A stretch of 64,000 nucleotides of DNA from Diphasiastrum complanatum (GCA_029204225.1 CM055109.1:38516632-38580631), one strand, 5' to 3'; counted from the first letter of the stretch, positions 1-12,299 are shown. Notes: generated by a model not told the origin, from the letters alone. A program made the numbers and translations.

Positions 1-2224
1 ACGTGCTATCTTTGGACGCTACAAAAAAAAAAATAGGTAGCAAACCATGTGCTATCCTTTTGTTGAATCATAGCAAAAAAGAAACTCGCAAAAAATTTAC
101 TCTCAAAATGCCAAGGCCCTTATCTACCTATCTCTATAAAATTCCAAAATGAAAACAAAAAATCCGCACAACTTAAATTTTTTCTTTTTTCTTTGAGATT
201 TCTGAGAGTAAACAACTACATTATCAAAATCAAGGTAATATACAAAACCACACAATTTTTTATTATTAGCCCCACATGTTTGATGCATCGTATCTTGCTT
301 GCAATTCCCTCAAAATCAATGGGTTCAAATTTTTTATTCATTATCAATGCACGAGATCACAAAGAATTTAACCTAGGTGGGCAAGCCAACTTGAGCATGA
401 TACACCAACTCGCCACATCTAGGAAGATATATCTAATGCATTTAATGGCATTCTAAATTTTAGGAGTATATGATTTTTTTAGGCGGCCTTGGAATGAACA
501 CTTTTGTGCACATTTTGCTATAACTTCAGTGGTAATTGTGCTCCTTACATCTAAACAAATGATGACAAGCATCAATGACAAAGTATTATTGATATTATTC
601 TATTTGTGATTATTGTCTAACTTTCACATTTTTTGTCATCGACCCTTATCCTTGAGTCAATGGAAACCTAAACAATACCATCAAAAGATCTATTGCCTAG
701 TAGATTATATGGCTAAGTTGATACATCCACAATCAAAGCACAACAACTTATGACATGTCCCTTGATCTCAACTTGCAAGTTTAACAAGTCTTGATGGATA
801 ACAATGAAACATGTGCTGACACATATGGTTGCCACATGAAATCCCTCATTAAGGATGAGTTTGCATATGACTATGTTCCCTTCGACTTGAAGAGGTGGAG
901 AATTGTTGCAATGTGGCGTTATTATGATGTTGTAAAACTCTTTTAGAATAGTGGTATATTTTTGGTGTTATCAAATCCCATTTTAAATTTGATTGGAGTA
1001 TGTCTTACAAATTTTAGTTTTGTTAAATTTTCAAGCAATCTACTATGGTAAATCCTAGATGGACATAAGAGTACTACTCCTTCCTAACTACTATGGCTAG
1101 TCCTAGATGCATACTCCTTTATTATTACCTAGACCCAATAAATAAGTATCAATTCAAAAAGTTTAAAGTCAGTTCAGAGGGTTGTGGCATGACAAGTGAG
1201 AATCACATATCACCCACAATTGTTGCTAATATAACATCAAGCAAAATATTTGTTGCAAAGCAACACCATTGAGAAAGGTGGTAGTATAAGTGACGTTGGA
1301 GGCTGAATGTTGTGCATGGCACCCAAAACATGATGCAGATTTTGTTTTTGTGGCACGTTTGAAAACCATCTCAAGCGTAGGTTTTATAATGAAACAGATT
1401 GAGATCTCAAAAGAGAGGGACTTTAGTGCTTTATTGACCAGAGGTGGGCCATCAAGTTAGTTTACAGCCCTAAAGTAGGAAATTTTTTTACTGAAGTCAT
1501 TTGAAAGCAAGAACTCCATTTGTCTCATATTTTGATGTTACTCTCCGCTTTGAATGCTATGTACATTGTAGCCAATCCCCGTTGTTTAATATGATAGCTA
1601 ATGGTCATTTTTAAAGGAAAAAAAAAACATTTTAAAAAATTAATTTTGAGCATTCCAAAAGTTTGGAGGATTTTTCAAAACTTTTGAAACATGTTTCAAG
1701 CGTTTCATTTTTAGATGTTTGAAATGTTTGGTAACTGTGCATGGTAATTGACACATACTGGGCGAATTTCATCGGCAGCCAAAAAGAAAGTGATTTTAAT
1801 GCAATCAGAACAACAAAGTAGAGACTGGTCAGACAGTAATTCAGAAACTAATGTATGCATCTCCAGCATTATTAAGATAGCAAAAAACAAAAAGCTTTCA
1901 ATTTACTCGCATCGAATAAAAATGATGTCTATTTATGAAGACATCTACATGCTGATACTCATTGTATGGAACAAGATTTATCTCATCTTTGACAAAAGCT
2001 AAATTTCGTGGAGTGCTTCATTCAGTTGTAAGACGAAATTAATCGACAGCCATACTAATAACTTGGAAAAAGAATTGCTATCTGATACAAGAAGTTTTTC
2101 AAAGCTGCTTATCTGTATCAGTCAACCTGTCCACTCGATAACAATATCCTAATTGAAAGTGCATGAAGCCAATTATGATTTATGTTTGGCTATCTCTTCA
2201 TAAACCTCCTCAAATAGCAAAGAC
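1..2224. other. AT-rich intergenic stretch, no supported gene
   Basis: Only short ORFs occur here, and none shows a recognisable domain. A 51-codon frame at 794-949 (+) reads without stops but resembles nothing I know. The part next to 2225 should contain the 3' UTR of the minus-strand SAR1 gene; no unambiguous polyadenylation signal was picked out. Confidence 0.5.
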
Positions 2225-5200
2225 TTACTTAATGTACTGTGACAACCACTTGAAGCCATCACCATAACCCATTTTGCGCACAATGCTGCACATGAACACT
2301 TCAATTGGTCTCATGCCGTCCTTGCCAAGATCGACTTTTCCTTTACCTGTTGTGTAATTAGTCAAACCTAGGTAGTAGCGCAGTTCATCTTCTGATGCTG
2401 CCATCGGAATGTCAATTTTGTTACCCAGGACTAAGAATGGCACTTCAGCAAGAGAGTCATCAGAAAGAAGAGCATCAAGCTCCTTCTTGGATTCTGCAAA
2501 CCTCTCTTTATCAGCAGCATCTACCAGATAAACAATGCCATCCACCTGCATTTGAAAAGCTATAAACTTATCTCAGAGGTAACAAAAGACTATTATGCAA
2601 GCAGTTGCTTTGTTAAGTTATTAAACTTGGGAGTCTGGAACACCATGCAAGTCCCAAAATGAACATAGCACCATGACTAACCTTTGCATAATAGTCTTTC
2701 CAAACTCGCCGAGCAATCTGGTGACCGCCCAAATCAAACGCTTTAAATTTTATCTTCCCAATGCTCAGTTCCTCTGAAGTAGGATATTGTGTGGGTTGAT
2801 GTTGAGCCAGTCGCTGATAAAAGAAAACTCAGAGTTGAAACTAGCGGAAAAAAAAGGCGGCAACAATTATTCTCCACCACTAAAAACAATGACATTGAAC
2901 GGCCTCTTGCGTAGCAAAGTCTTTCCAATCAACTAAAAATCTCAATAAAATGTTGTTGGTTAAGGGTTTTTATAGCATGACACTTGCAACCTTCCAATTC
3001 AGCTCTAGTCAGTCACTCCCTTCATATTTTCAGCATGCCTTAATGAGTACGCAGAAAATCAAAATTCATTGCTGACTTATAAGAACTATAATAGCATTGG
3101 CATGGCAAAATAACACAACAAAATTGGTGCAGTCAATTGCTCTACATTCAGTTATATGGCTGTGGGAATTGGTCCATTTACTCCCTACGAATGGACCATG
3201 CTTTGGGATTGTCTGGTCCTTTCCACATTTTGCAGTTCATAAAAGGGTCAATCCTCATGCAAAAAATTTAAACAAAGATCATGTGTGACCCCTATGGTCG
3301 AAGATGATCCCACCTGGACTATGTATATAGAGGTGGATCTCCATGAGCTTGTCATTCATTCTCTCCTGGAAGCTCTTCCACTAGTGGTCAGGTCAGGACG
3401 ATTATCTAGGTCTTAGGATGTAGGTAGGCGAGAGTCGAGGATAAGGCAAGACACCATGGCTTATCGGAGATCTGAGCTTGCTTGATGGTGGTCTATAGCT
3501 CCAATGCAGGAGGGAGAAGAGGCAATACTCGATGGGTGGGCGGTAACATAGCATTCGTCACCTAATTGCGTCCTCACAATGACCGGATTTGACGATGGGG
3601 ATTCTAAAATTTGGTATCAAAGCCACCAATCATTGCGAATAAGGTGCAATCGCTTCAACTTAAGTTTTGGTTGGTTTAAACTTCTTGTTGATGTGCTAGG
3701 ACAAAGTATTCATGGTTTGATCGCTATGAACAACTTTGCCTTTCGTTCCGTCGAAATCCGACATCGTTTGGATAGGTTTTGGGCCCTGTATGCATGCTAT
3801 GAGGCTTGTTTTTTACGGTTTTTCCGGTTTTTTGGTAGCCGTTGAAGTTGCAAAAATTTTTAAGCCGTGTTTTGAAAACTTGAATGTCGGAAAAAGCACA
3901 TGGAACCATCAGAAAACTTCTGTTTTCTGACAGTTGTCCATAAAGACTATTTTTCGACATTTTAGGAGCCCAAAAAAAAATTGGCAGTTTTTGAAACTGC
4001 CCTAATTTTTTTGGGTAAAAACCAAAAAAAAATCTCGGGCACCCACGCATGGCCCGAGGTAGGCAACTATACAAACTGATTTGAGGCCCACACAGGGAGG
4101 CCTCCACATCTTCACCTGTAACCTACTGTGTTGCGGTGCGGATTTCGAAAGGGGGGGGAGGGGAGGGTTTATGTACCCCTCCCCTCACTAAGTCTTTTAC
4201 TTATTCCTTTTAGTACTTCGATTCTCACATGTACTCTTGTGGTACAAGTTGAAAGCACTCCTTACAAAGCTTTGTAACTTTTAAAAGGTTACAAGTCTTA
4301 AACTTATCAAAAGTACAAAAAAATAGCTTGTAAGTTATAACAAAGGTTTTATAATTTGAAACCTTATGGAACTTTTAAAGTTTTATAAGATGAACTTTGT
4401 AAAACTTAAAGCCTAAGGTTTAAAAAAAAGATTACAACTTTTAAACCAAAGCTTGTGTAAGGTTATGAATTAAAATTAAAGCTTGGCTTTGATTTAAAAG
4501 AAAGAGGGGGAGGGAGTGGAAGAAGTACCGCAGGCTGTACCTGTGGCAATTAAAGGGATTGGAAGAGGTACCACAAGCTGTACTTGCAGCAAGTACAGGC
4601 CTGTGGGGTCTGACTCTCCATCTCCCATAGCCTCCTCTTGAGCCTTTTCCCTCCCTTTTCCCTTTTTCCACCTGCAATCACAAAAAATTTACAATATAAG
4701 CATTCTCACCACCCTTGAAGAGGAAAATTGAACTTTTTCCCTCCACCTCCTCATGAATATACAATTGTACCTTCTCCTCCTCCCAAGCCTAAGGATGAGC
4801 CTTAGGGGAGTTCTAAAAGTTTCTTGGGGCCACAAGGCCATGAGCTTAAAAGACGTGACCAATGGTGTTGGTGGGTTGTGACCCAAGTGACCCTTGGGTG
4901 AGGTGGCATAGGGAAGATCGTGAATTGAGGGTAGGTGGTGCCCATAAGGGTTGACACTTGTCTTTGGAGCCATATGCTTGATAGATGGCGCTCATAAGAA
5001 GGACCAGCATCTCAAAGCTTTCCTGGTTGGATCAGTGGAATAGTCATTTTCTCATGCATGATCCACCTGATAGCACAAAGATCGCTTCTGCCGTTATGTT
5101 TTTACGCAGAAAGGCGTACACATGGTGGCAGGTTAGGAACGACGATGTTCCGAAAGACTAGTTTTTGAACCCGGTACGGTCATTATTAGTTTCTAGTTTT

Positions 5201-8200
5201 ACCTTTTAGACTCACGAATGCACCTACCATTTTCCAACAGATGATGAACAATATTCTTCGTCCATATCTGGGAATGTTTGTGGTGATGTATTTGGACGAC
5301 ATATTAATTTATAGTCGGACACCCTTAAGGAGCATGAAGAGCATCTTCGTATTATCTTGGGTCTCCTAAGACAAGAAAAGCTATATGCTAAGGAGTCAAA
5401 ATGTGAGTTCTTTCAAACTAGACTCAAATACATGGGCCATATCATATTTGATCAAGGTATTGAGATCGATTATGATAAGGTTCGTAAGGTACGAGAACGG
5501 CCGCACCCTCAAACAACTCGCGATGTGGAATCCTTTTTGGGCTTCACAGGATTCTTTCACAGGTTCATTATGGACTAAGCCTTAATAGCATTGCCCCTAA
5601 ACGAACGTTCTTAAAGGGGTGAAGAAAAATGTAGCAGGCAAAAAAAGTCCATTGATAACATGGACTAATGAAATGAATGAGAGTTTTGAAACTCTCAAGA
5701 ACTGTGTTTCTACGGCTCCAATTTTACACATTGTCGATCCTGACCGACCCTTTGTGGTGGTCCGTGGATACGAATGCTAGTGACTTTGTTGTAGGAGCGG
5801 TCATTTACCTGGACGGTAGACCAGTTGTGTTAGGTACTGCAGATGGGGAAAGGTCATAAGCTATCTCCTCAGTATAGCGGTCCATACAAGGTTGTAAAGA
5901 AAATCAACCGGGTTGCTTATCAGCTAGATCTTCTTATTGAGATTAGGGTTCATCCTATTTTCCATGTAAGTCATTTGAAAGAGCGACTTATTCGAAAGGA
6001 TTTCTTGATTTTGGAAGGTGAACTGGTTGAGTTAGAGGATCTGACTACCTTTGTGCCTAACGTGCTAGAAATGGTGGTTGACGTTCGTCGACACCAATTG
6101 AGAAACTGTTTGGTTTCTAAAATTCTGGTACGTTGGAAAGGCAAGTCATATGAAGAGGACACTTGGGAGAGGGAAGACTATTTAAGACTGAACTTCCCTG
6201 GCTTGCTCCAATGTACGTACCCATAATGTCCTATTGGCGCAAGGCGATCCCTTTGTTATGGACCTGTGTCAATGTGCACAACTGACGCGTGACAACTGAC
6301 ACGTGTTGTTGGTCATGCGTGACCCCTATAGTCAGAGATGACCCCACCTGGACTATGTATATAGAGGTGGATCTCCATGAGCTTGTCATTCATTCTCTCC
6401 TAAAGAATGAAGAGCTCTTCCACTAGTGGTCAAGTCAAGACGATTATATGGGCCTCAAGATGTAGGAAGGTGAGGGTCGAGGATAAGGCATGGTGGTATG
6501 GAACACCATGGCTTATCGAAGATCCAAGCTTGCTTGATGGTGGTCTATAGCTCTAGTGCACACGGGAGAGGTGGCAGTATCTCTATGGATGGGTGGTAAC
6601 GTAGCGTTCACCTGATTGTGTCTTAGCAATGACCAGATTCGATGATGGAGATTCTAACAGTTTTCCCATGTTCCCCAAGAATTTCAAGAAAAGAACTAAT
6701 GCTTAAGTAAGACTCGTTCTTGGCTCAAGCACCACAAACACAGTGGCGAGGGACCCCCAGAATTTATGTGAAGAATTGAAGAGATCTAAGTGGTGTAGTT
6801 TGTGAGTCTGTCAAGCTAAGTCCAATGTAAGCAATAGCTTTATTATTATGCATCCTCAATAATTGTTTATCAATATCGCTAGGGTAGCTTTCGTAACCAT
6901 GGACAACACTCCACAATATTTTTCTCAATTAGGAAACAACCAAACTTTCACTTGCGATGTACGAAAAGTCTTCTCATCAAACTTTTCAAATAGGACTCCT
7001 TGAGTCAGTCTCAAATGCAATCACAAAATTAGAGAAAATTATGTTAAATAAGTGATTACTCCCCCTGAAACAGCAATTAACCACTTCATCATATGCATTG
7101 ATCACTTTGAGTATTGCTGGAAATAAACAATGATGATATTTAAGATAGTTTCTTAGCATCATTTTTGACAATAAGCTACTTGCTAGAAAATGACCTTTTA
7201 AGTAGAGCTCCTCATAAGAAATTCACACGACATTGCCTCCACAATTTGGATGCATGCCACTTTCCTTTAAATTACTAAAATAAGCTTTAGTCGAAGGTAA
7301 AAGTTACCAAGAAGGGCTAGACATATCTATTTGTGAAATTAGAATATATCCAATTTCAAAAATTTATATAGAAAGGTCAGTGATGTCATAAGGTAAAGCT
7401 TAGAAACAATATACGAGCAACTCAAAAAGTCAAAGGATCAAAGTCAAAACAAAAATACAAGATTCAATAAACAAAAAAATCTTAGCCAAACATCATTGCT
7501 TATGTTGCTAATTGGGTTTCAAAAGAATCTGAATTCTCTTGGGTAGACCCAACGTTGACTAAGAAGCAAAAGACAACCAATAAGAAGAAAGAATAATGAT
7601 AATTCAAAATAAAAATAATAATTCAAATAAAATGAAAGTCAAAATTTAAAATTTATAAATCTAATTAAAAATAAAATAAATAAGAACAACGATCATAATA
7701 TGTATACGAGTTCCTGAAACAAAGACAAAATACTAGAAGGGCTAGACATGTTTTCCTTTCAATTTTGAATGTTGATTTGAAGTGTTGAAACTTCACAAGA
7801 GCACAATAGACCAACTTCAAATTGCAATGCTACCACCCTTCATTACACTTTGTTCTTCAACAAAGAACTTCAAATTTTCTAGCAGAATGAAAGAACTTCA
7901 ATTTGAAATCTAGTGGGACTTCAAGCTAGCATTTAGTGTTTCAACTTCAATCAAAAAAACTTAGGGCACACTTAAATAACTTCCTTACAAGAACAAATGG
8001 GTAAAAAAAGTTCTATCCTCTAGAGGGGGAAAGCATATTGTATGTCGGATGTTCATGTGCATTAACCATAGCCGAACCATCAGAAGAGCAAAGCATGTAT
8101 CCTTCATTCACCATAAGAGAGAGGAGGGAGAGCGAACACACATTGTTTGCATCAAACATAGCACAATACACAATGAGAGAGATGGTGAGGGAGGAGATGC

Positions 8201-10182
8201 AACGATGTCCTTGCATCCCTACATTATTTGGTCCACTAGTTCCATAGTCCTTTTACACTTGTAAAAACCTGACCACATTACTAAAATCAATGGCACTCTA
8301 GCGCCTTTGATTATTTATTACTAATGGGTACATTGCAAGTATGTTCAGCACTAAATAACTAACTTATAGTGATGTGATTGATTAGCAGATACGGTTAGCT
8401 ATTGCAACTATGTACACCCTAACTAGATACTGATGTGGCACACTGTTGTCAAATGTTGCATGATCTTGATGCCATTCAATGTGGGTGTGCAAGTCTTACT
8501 TCCACTAAGTTGAGACGCTCAACATAAGAGAAGACCGCATGTTAGGCTATAAAAAAGTATCACTCATAAGGCCCTCAACAAAAGAGATAAGCAAACAGTA
8601 GACTCTAAAAATGCAATAGCCTTACCACATTTGGGAAGGGAGGAAGGAGATGAAGCATGAGGTGTAGAGGATTGGTTGACCGAGTGGATTAGTTACGTTA
8701 ATCTACTTTGAATTCCGGAAGTATAAGTGATAGCAAGTGAGAACACAATTGAGAATTTAGCTTTGGAATTATTTGTAAATTGCCTCTGGAAATTTGGATT
8801 CTTTTCCCCAGTGTTCATCTAGAATTTCGAGGAATCGAAGATTCTAAGGGAAGAGGTAATGGCAATCGGATAATAATCCATTTATGGAACCATCTTTGTG
8901 TTGCAATTGGATTTGGATTAAATCCCTGGAATTTGCAAATGTGTTCCATACAGGAATCTAGTAATTTGGCAAGCCTGGCAGAATCAGTCTAGCTCCCGGA
9001 TATGGATCCCAGGTGTTGTCCCGGCGGACAAAATCAACTGGGCTCCTTAACATGGGTCCCAGGAGCTGACTAGGCCATGACTCGACTGGAGCTAGCTCAT
9101 GACTTGTGACTACTTGACTGGCTCACCACAAGTCGGAGGCTCAGTCCTTGACTTCCTAACTTGCTCTGGGACTTTAGGGAGTGTCACCCCTTAGAGTCTT
9201 ACAAGGCACATTAGGTGCACCCGAGTCAACTTTACAACAGGAGACCAAAGAACCCATGCAGGTAATTACTAAACTTTGTATTTGAGGCTTGAGCTTGCAC
9301 TACTTGAACTTGAACTCGAGTGCTTAGTGTTGAAACTTTTATCACTTGAATCTTGAAAGTTGAAAGTTGACTAGTTTGAACTTTGATGATTCATGAACCA
9401 TTTCTAATTTGTGATTTTGTGTCACATGTGACACAAACAAATGACTAGTCAAGGACATGTGAATTGTTTAAACTTCAGGTAAACCCTGACGAGATTGACA
9501 TCGCCAAGGTCCCTAAATTACCACAAAAGATACATAACCTAGTCCCAAAGCAAGTAAATATGTAAAAGATCCGAAGTTTAAAATTGGGCCAACGACTAGC
9601 AGCACATACATGCCAAGCATTTTTCTTCAGACATTCTCAAACCAGCACGCTCATGCTCTTATGGAGACTGAGTAAAATTTCCATGACCAGATAAGCACAA
9701 AAGGTATGGTATGTCAAGATTCTACAACAGCAATTGGATATGCAACAGCAGCAATGCCATGGGAAATAACATTGTCTCTCTTGTTACGAAGCTGATTGGT
9801 CTTGGGAATGCCATCATAAATCACATAGTTGAGTGTGTCTTCCATACCCTAATGTCACAACAAGAACTCCAACTATTTTTACACCTTTCACTTTCAGTTT
9901 CGAAATTTAGCGTCAATCCAACTTATAAGCAATTATGCGGCAGCACTTAGTACTCGTTAAACAAAAACCCTAACGCAAGATGGATCAACAAAAACCCTCT
10001 ATCAACCAGCAAACAAAAATGCAAAAGTTAAAACAGCGGAGATTAAACCCTACCTCATCCTTGAGCATGTGCAAAAGTGTTGTTTTGCCAGCATTGTCAA
10101 GGCCCAGAAATAAAATCTTCGCTTCCTTGTGCCATAAACCCAGAGTAGCTAGAACACTGTAAAACCAATCGAACAAAAACAT
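2225..10182 (-). CDS. SAR1: SAR1 small GTPase (COPII coat), three coding exons
   Basis: Coding segments are complement(2225..2545, 2682..2813, 10054..10182): 43, 44 and 106 codons plus stop, 193 residues, the usual SAR1 length. All junctions are GT-AG in phase 0. SAR1 is the GTPase that, when GTP-bound, inserts its N-terminal amphipathic helix into the ER membrane and recruits SEC23/24 and SEC13/31 for ER-to-Golgi vesicles. Visible marks: N-terminus [17 protein letters not shown] (membrane helix and STAR region), P-loop GLDNAGKT at 27-34, switch II DLGGHQ at 70-75, NKID at 129-132, and C-terminus [12 protein letters not shown]. The start at 10182 is chosen because it gives the conserved N-terminus; the frame stays open upstream through simple repeats with no conserved sequence. 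No disruption is seen, so the gene looks functional. Intron 1 is 7240 bp and intron 2 is 136 bp. Confidence 0.96.
3282..3609 (+). repeat. 5' LTR of the chromovirus remnant
   Basis: It starts TGTGTGACCCCTATGG and runs to GATTCTAAAA just before the primer site. It shares the block CCACCTGGACTATGTATATA with the 3' copy and is slightly shorter through small indels. The sequence around TATATAGAGG is a plausible TATA box. Confidence 0.8.
3612..3624 (+). other. Primer binding site (initiator tRNA-Met type)
   Basis: TGGTATCAAAGCC lies two bases after the 5' LTR and matches the usual plant LTR-element primer site TGGTATCAGAGCC with one change. Confidence 0.8.
5020..5160 (+). pseudogene. Ty3 gag fragment
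   Basis: A plus-strand frame reads [18 protein letters not shown], then an alanine-rich segment ending in AYTWW, the classic Ty3 gag capsid pattern (W..W...F...D.....K...A.....A..WW). It ends a few dozen bases before the reverse transcriptase begins, so the rest of gag, the zinc knuckle and the protease are deleted. Confidence 0.7.
5196..5842 (+). pseudogene. Ty3 reverse transcriptase and start of RNase H
   Basis: The frame around 5205 reads [13 protein letters not shown] and then [10 protein letters not shown], which holds the YxDD catalytic motif. One extra base near 5320 shifts the frame, which resumes at 5330-5576 with [20 protein letters not shown] and a thumb region ending [13 protein letters not shown] stop follows at 5577. 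The RNase H start ([14 protein letters not shown], about 5763-5805) is present, but the domain ends abruptly at about 5842, where sequence jumps to the integrase tail. Confidence 0.85.
5843..6226 (+). pseudogene. Integrase C-terminal (GPY/F) domain plus chromodomain
   Basis: This frame has [16 protein letters not shown] (GPY/F module) and [13 protein letters not shown], then a chromodomain with [17 protein letters not shown], near the C-terminus of chromovirus pol. In this family the chromodomain binds histone marks and directs integration. The integrase zinc finger and DDE core are missing, removed by the deletion that fuses this segment to the truncated RNase H. It ends in a stop at 6226, about 90 bp before the 3' LTR. 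Expression is not expected. Confidence 0.9.
6316..6659 (+). repeat. 3' LTR of the chromovirus remnant
   Basis: It starts TGCGTGACCCCTATAG and ends GAGATTCTAACA, giving TG..CA ends. It carries the same TATATAGAGGTGGATCTCC segment as the 5' copy and is not followed by a primer site, as expected of a 3' LTR. Confidence 0.8.
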
Positions 10183-11101
10183 TCTTCCTTCTCTTTGTCT
10201 CTCTTTCTGCTGTCTCCCCTTCCCTTGCCCTAAAGTTGTGTGTGTGTGTGTATGTATATATATACATAGAGAGAGAGAGAGAGAATGTAACCCTAGTTTA
10301 TGCACATTCTTGGTCCAAGTTTGCCCTAAAACGTATTTGATGAGCATTGAAGTGGGGTTGAAAGTCACCCACATTGATTCTAGAGAGAGAACACATGCTT
10401 TTAAAAACGTCTAGAAACAGAATTTTTTAGAGAGAGGTGAAAGGTATAGAGATCTTGAAGATCCAATGAGAGAGAGAGAGAGAGAGAGAGCACTGAGCTG
10501 AGCACAAGCAAGAGAGTTTTTTTGCTAAAAATTTAAGTTAGAGTTTAATTAACAATAATGAGAGGTGAGAGAAAGAGAATGTCTGATGTGTTAAAGAAAA
10601 CGTGTTTTCTCTCTTTTGATTCGGCTACGTGTGCCCTAAAACTTCAGTGACGATTTTAAATATAGTTAGGTTAATTATGGAGAGAGAGGGAGACAATAGA
10701 TTGATCAATGCTTTTGGTTAGCAACATTTTATTCAAACCTTTTGTTCTTAGTGTATCCTTTGGTTTTGTTTGGGAGCAATTGGCTCTTGGTAGCTACGTT
10801 GGATGGAGCAATACCAAATTGCATCATTCATCCGAATTGAGAGAGATTTGTGCATCTCGTGTAGTTGCCAGCCCAGGTGAAATCAAAACTTAAAGTGATA
10901 TGTGACGTTGTGACACATATTAAGGTGAAAATTGTCACGTATGTGTGACAGAGGAGAGAGAGTGTTTTGATAAAAAGGTCTCTGCTATGCTATGTTTTTT
11001 ATGATGAAAATTTTGTGGGTTTTTTTTTTGTGTGTGTGTGTGTGTAATTTTCAATTTTTTAGGGCTTTTTAGTTTTGGATGAGAAATAGCGATAATGTGA
11101 G

Positions 11102-11183
<82 letters not shown>

Positions 11184-11329
11184 TCTTCCTTAGGTAGGTT
11201 CCTAAAGCAAAAACTCTGTGATATTTTTCTTAGGGCTTTCTTTTCTAGCTAGTTTTTGGGATTGTGTTTCATTGATGGGCTAGCTCACCCAGGTAGATCA
11301 TTTATGATCTCACCAAATCCAATTATTAA
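10183..11329. promoter_or_regulatory. SAR1 5' UTR/upstream region rich in microsatellites
   Basis: Upstream of the SAR1 start (SAR1 reads leftward) are a (TG)n-(TA)n-(GA)n compound repeat at about 10235-10285, a GA run at 10468-10490, a TG run near 11026-11045 and a 76-bp GA run at 11105-11180. GA/CT tracts in plant 5' leaders are often bound by GAGA-binding (BBR/BPC) factors. A transcription start could not be fixed by eye, so the promoter role is inferred from position. Confidence 0.45.
11105..11180. repeat. (GA)n microsatellite
   Basis: About 38 uninterrupted AG dinucleotides, roughly 0.9 kb upstream of the SAR1 start codon. Likely length-polymorphic. Confidence 0.95.
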
Positions 11330-12095
11330 CTCTAAAATCTCTAGGAGATCTCTTTAGATGGCATAGTGCTTTGCTGTATCTTGAGCACTACTATATGGAT
11401 ACTATCACGTGTCAATTGCAACATTTCTTGCATATCATGTAGGAAATCCCCAATTTTGTAGATCTTAACATATTTTGTCTCCACATTCACTAGAAATCTA
11501 GATTGAAAACCGTACATAAGCATTAATGGACTATAACGTGTAGCAAAATGTTTTCTACTATTGTAAGAAAACTCAATTAAAGGAATGTAATCCTCCCATT
11601 GAGACTACCTATGAGACACATAAGTCTTTCTCCATAGTCTGATTAGTTCTTTATGTTTGGCCATTTGATTCATGATAATTAGTAGAACTAAAACTAAGCA
11701 AGGTTTGGAGCTTATAAAATAGAGCTGACCAAAAGTGACCTGTAAATTTAGAATCTCTATCACTAACAATCTCACTTGCAGTCAATAAAGCCTAAATAAT
11801 CTTTTCACAACGATTTGGACTAAATCTGAGGCCTTTGCGGTTGACTTTACTGGTATGAACATAGTTAACTTGTCCATTACAACCCAAATAGGATCATTTT
11901 GCCATTGGGTTTTGGGAAGTCCAACTACAAAATCCATAGATATGTTTCTCCATCGTTTATGAGGGATATCTAAGGGATGTGACAACCCTCCGGCCTTTAA
12001 GCGTTATGCTTTGGCTAGCTGACAAGGTTTACATTTAACTTAAGACTCAACAAATGGCTTGAGTTTTGGCCAATAAAACTCTCTCCTGACCAAGA
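11330..12095 (-). pseudogene. Ty3/gypsy integrase fragment
   Basis: Minus-strand frames read REFYWPKLKPFVES, then CKPCQLAK (end of the integrase HHCC zinc finger), then HPLDIPHKRWRNISMDFVVG and PIWVVMDKLTMFIPVKS, the start of the integrase core. The C-terminal part PLMYGFQSRFLVNVE-like follows at 11341-11523. Several stops and frameshifts interrupt it. Its upstream end abuts the copia protease of element F near 12095, so it is a truncated scrap in the same orientation as F. Confidence 0.85.
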
Positions 12096-12096
12096 T

Positions 12097-12290
12097 GGAA
12101 TGTTGCCAATTCCTTCTATTGGGCACTCATGATCATTAGCTCTATAAATAGATCTCTTGAGTCCTTTGAAAGGTAAGATTGAGTCAAATGACTCCTTTGA
12201 ACAGCACATATGTGAAGAGGCTCCACTGTCTATGTACCAGGCTCCATCTTTTTTTAAATGTAATGATGAAAAACTGGACACCATAAGTAT
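12097..12290 (-). pseudogene. Copia F aspartic protease, truncated
   Basis: The minus-strand frame reads WYIDSGASSHMCCSKESF, with the DSGAS catalytic triad of copia proteases, and goes on to HECPIEGIGNI before the sequence switches to Ty3 integrase. Only about 50 residues of the protease remain. The related plus-strand element G carries the matching segment WIDSGASSHMSCEKDFF followed by the intact C-terminal part. Confidence 0.85.
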
Positions 12291-12299
12291 CCTTCTCCA

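Larger units (their letters stand above)
3282..6659 (+). mobile_element. Ty3/gypsy chromovirus remnant with both LTRs, internally deleted
   Basis: Two related direct repeats (3282-3609 and 6316-6659) bracket a plus-strand pol. The first is followed directly by an initiator-tRNA primer site. The interior keeps a gag scrap, the reverse transcriptase core, the start of RNase H, and an integrase tail with a chromodomain. The interior is only about 2.7 kb; the protease, most of RNase H and the integrase catalytic core are missing. The chromodomain after the integrase tail places it among plant chromoviruses; the exact clade is uncertain. No matching target duplication was found at the LTR ends (GATCA versus GTTTT). 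Confidence 0.85.
2814..10053 (-). other. SAR1 intron 1, enlarged by a retrotransposon
   Basis: This intron separates the P-loop exon from the switch II exon. The donor reads GAG|GTAGGG on the minus strand and the acceptor TTATCAG|CGA. About half is a decayed Ty3 chromovirus (3282-6659) inserted antisense to SAR1. The rest (2814-3281 and 6660-10053) is AT-rich with only short overlapping ORFs (for example at 8013-8264) and no domain I recognise; 8700-9470 looks repetitive, but I could not define a unit. Confidence 0.85.

Noticed and set aside
794-949. Short plus-strand frame in the left intergenic region
   Set aside because: It has no domain and no neighbouring exons, and a 51-codon frame is expected by chance.
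3612-3624. Possible tRNA gene from TGGTATCA-type sequences (also at 13945, 26783, 37564, 38712)
   Set aside because: These are retroelement primer sites next to LTR ends; there is no cloverleaf around them.
8013-8264. Three overlapping ORFs inside SAR1 intron 1
   Set aside because: Overlapping on both strands with no domain; purine-rich sequence gives chance ORFs.
10183-10374. N-terminal extension of SAR1 exon 1 (open frame from an upstream ATG)
   Set aside because: The extension is encoded by TG/TA/GA simple repeats (His-Thr and Ser-Leu runs). The conserved SAR1 N-terminus starts at the internal ATG at 10182 and gives the standard 193 residues.
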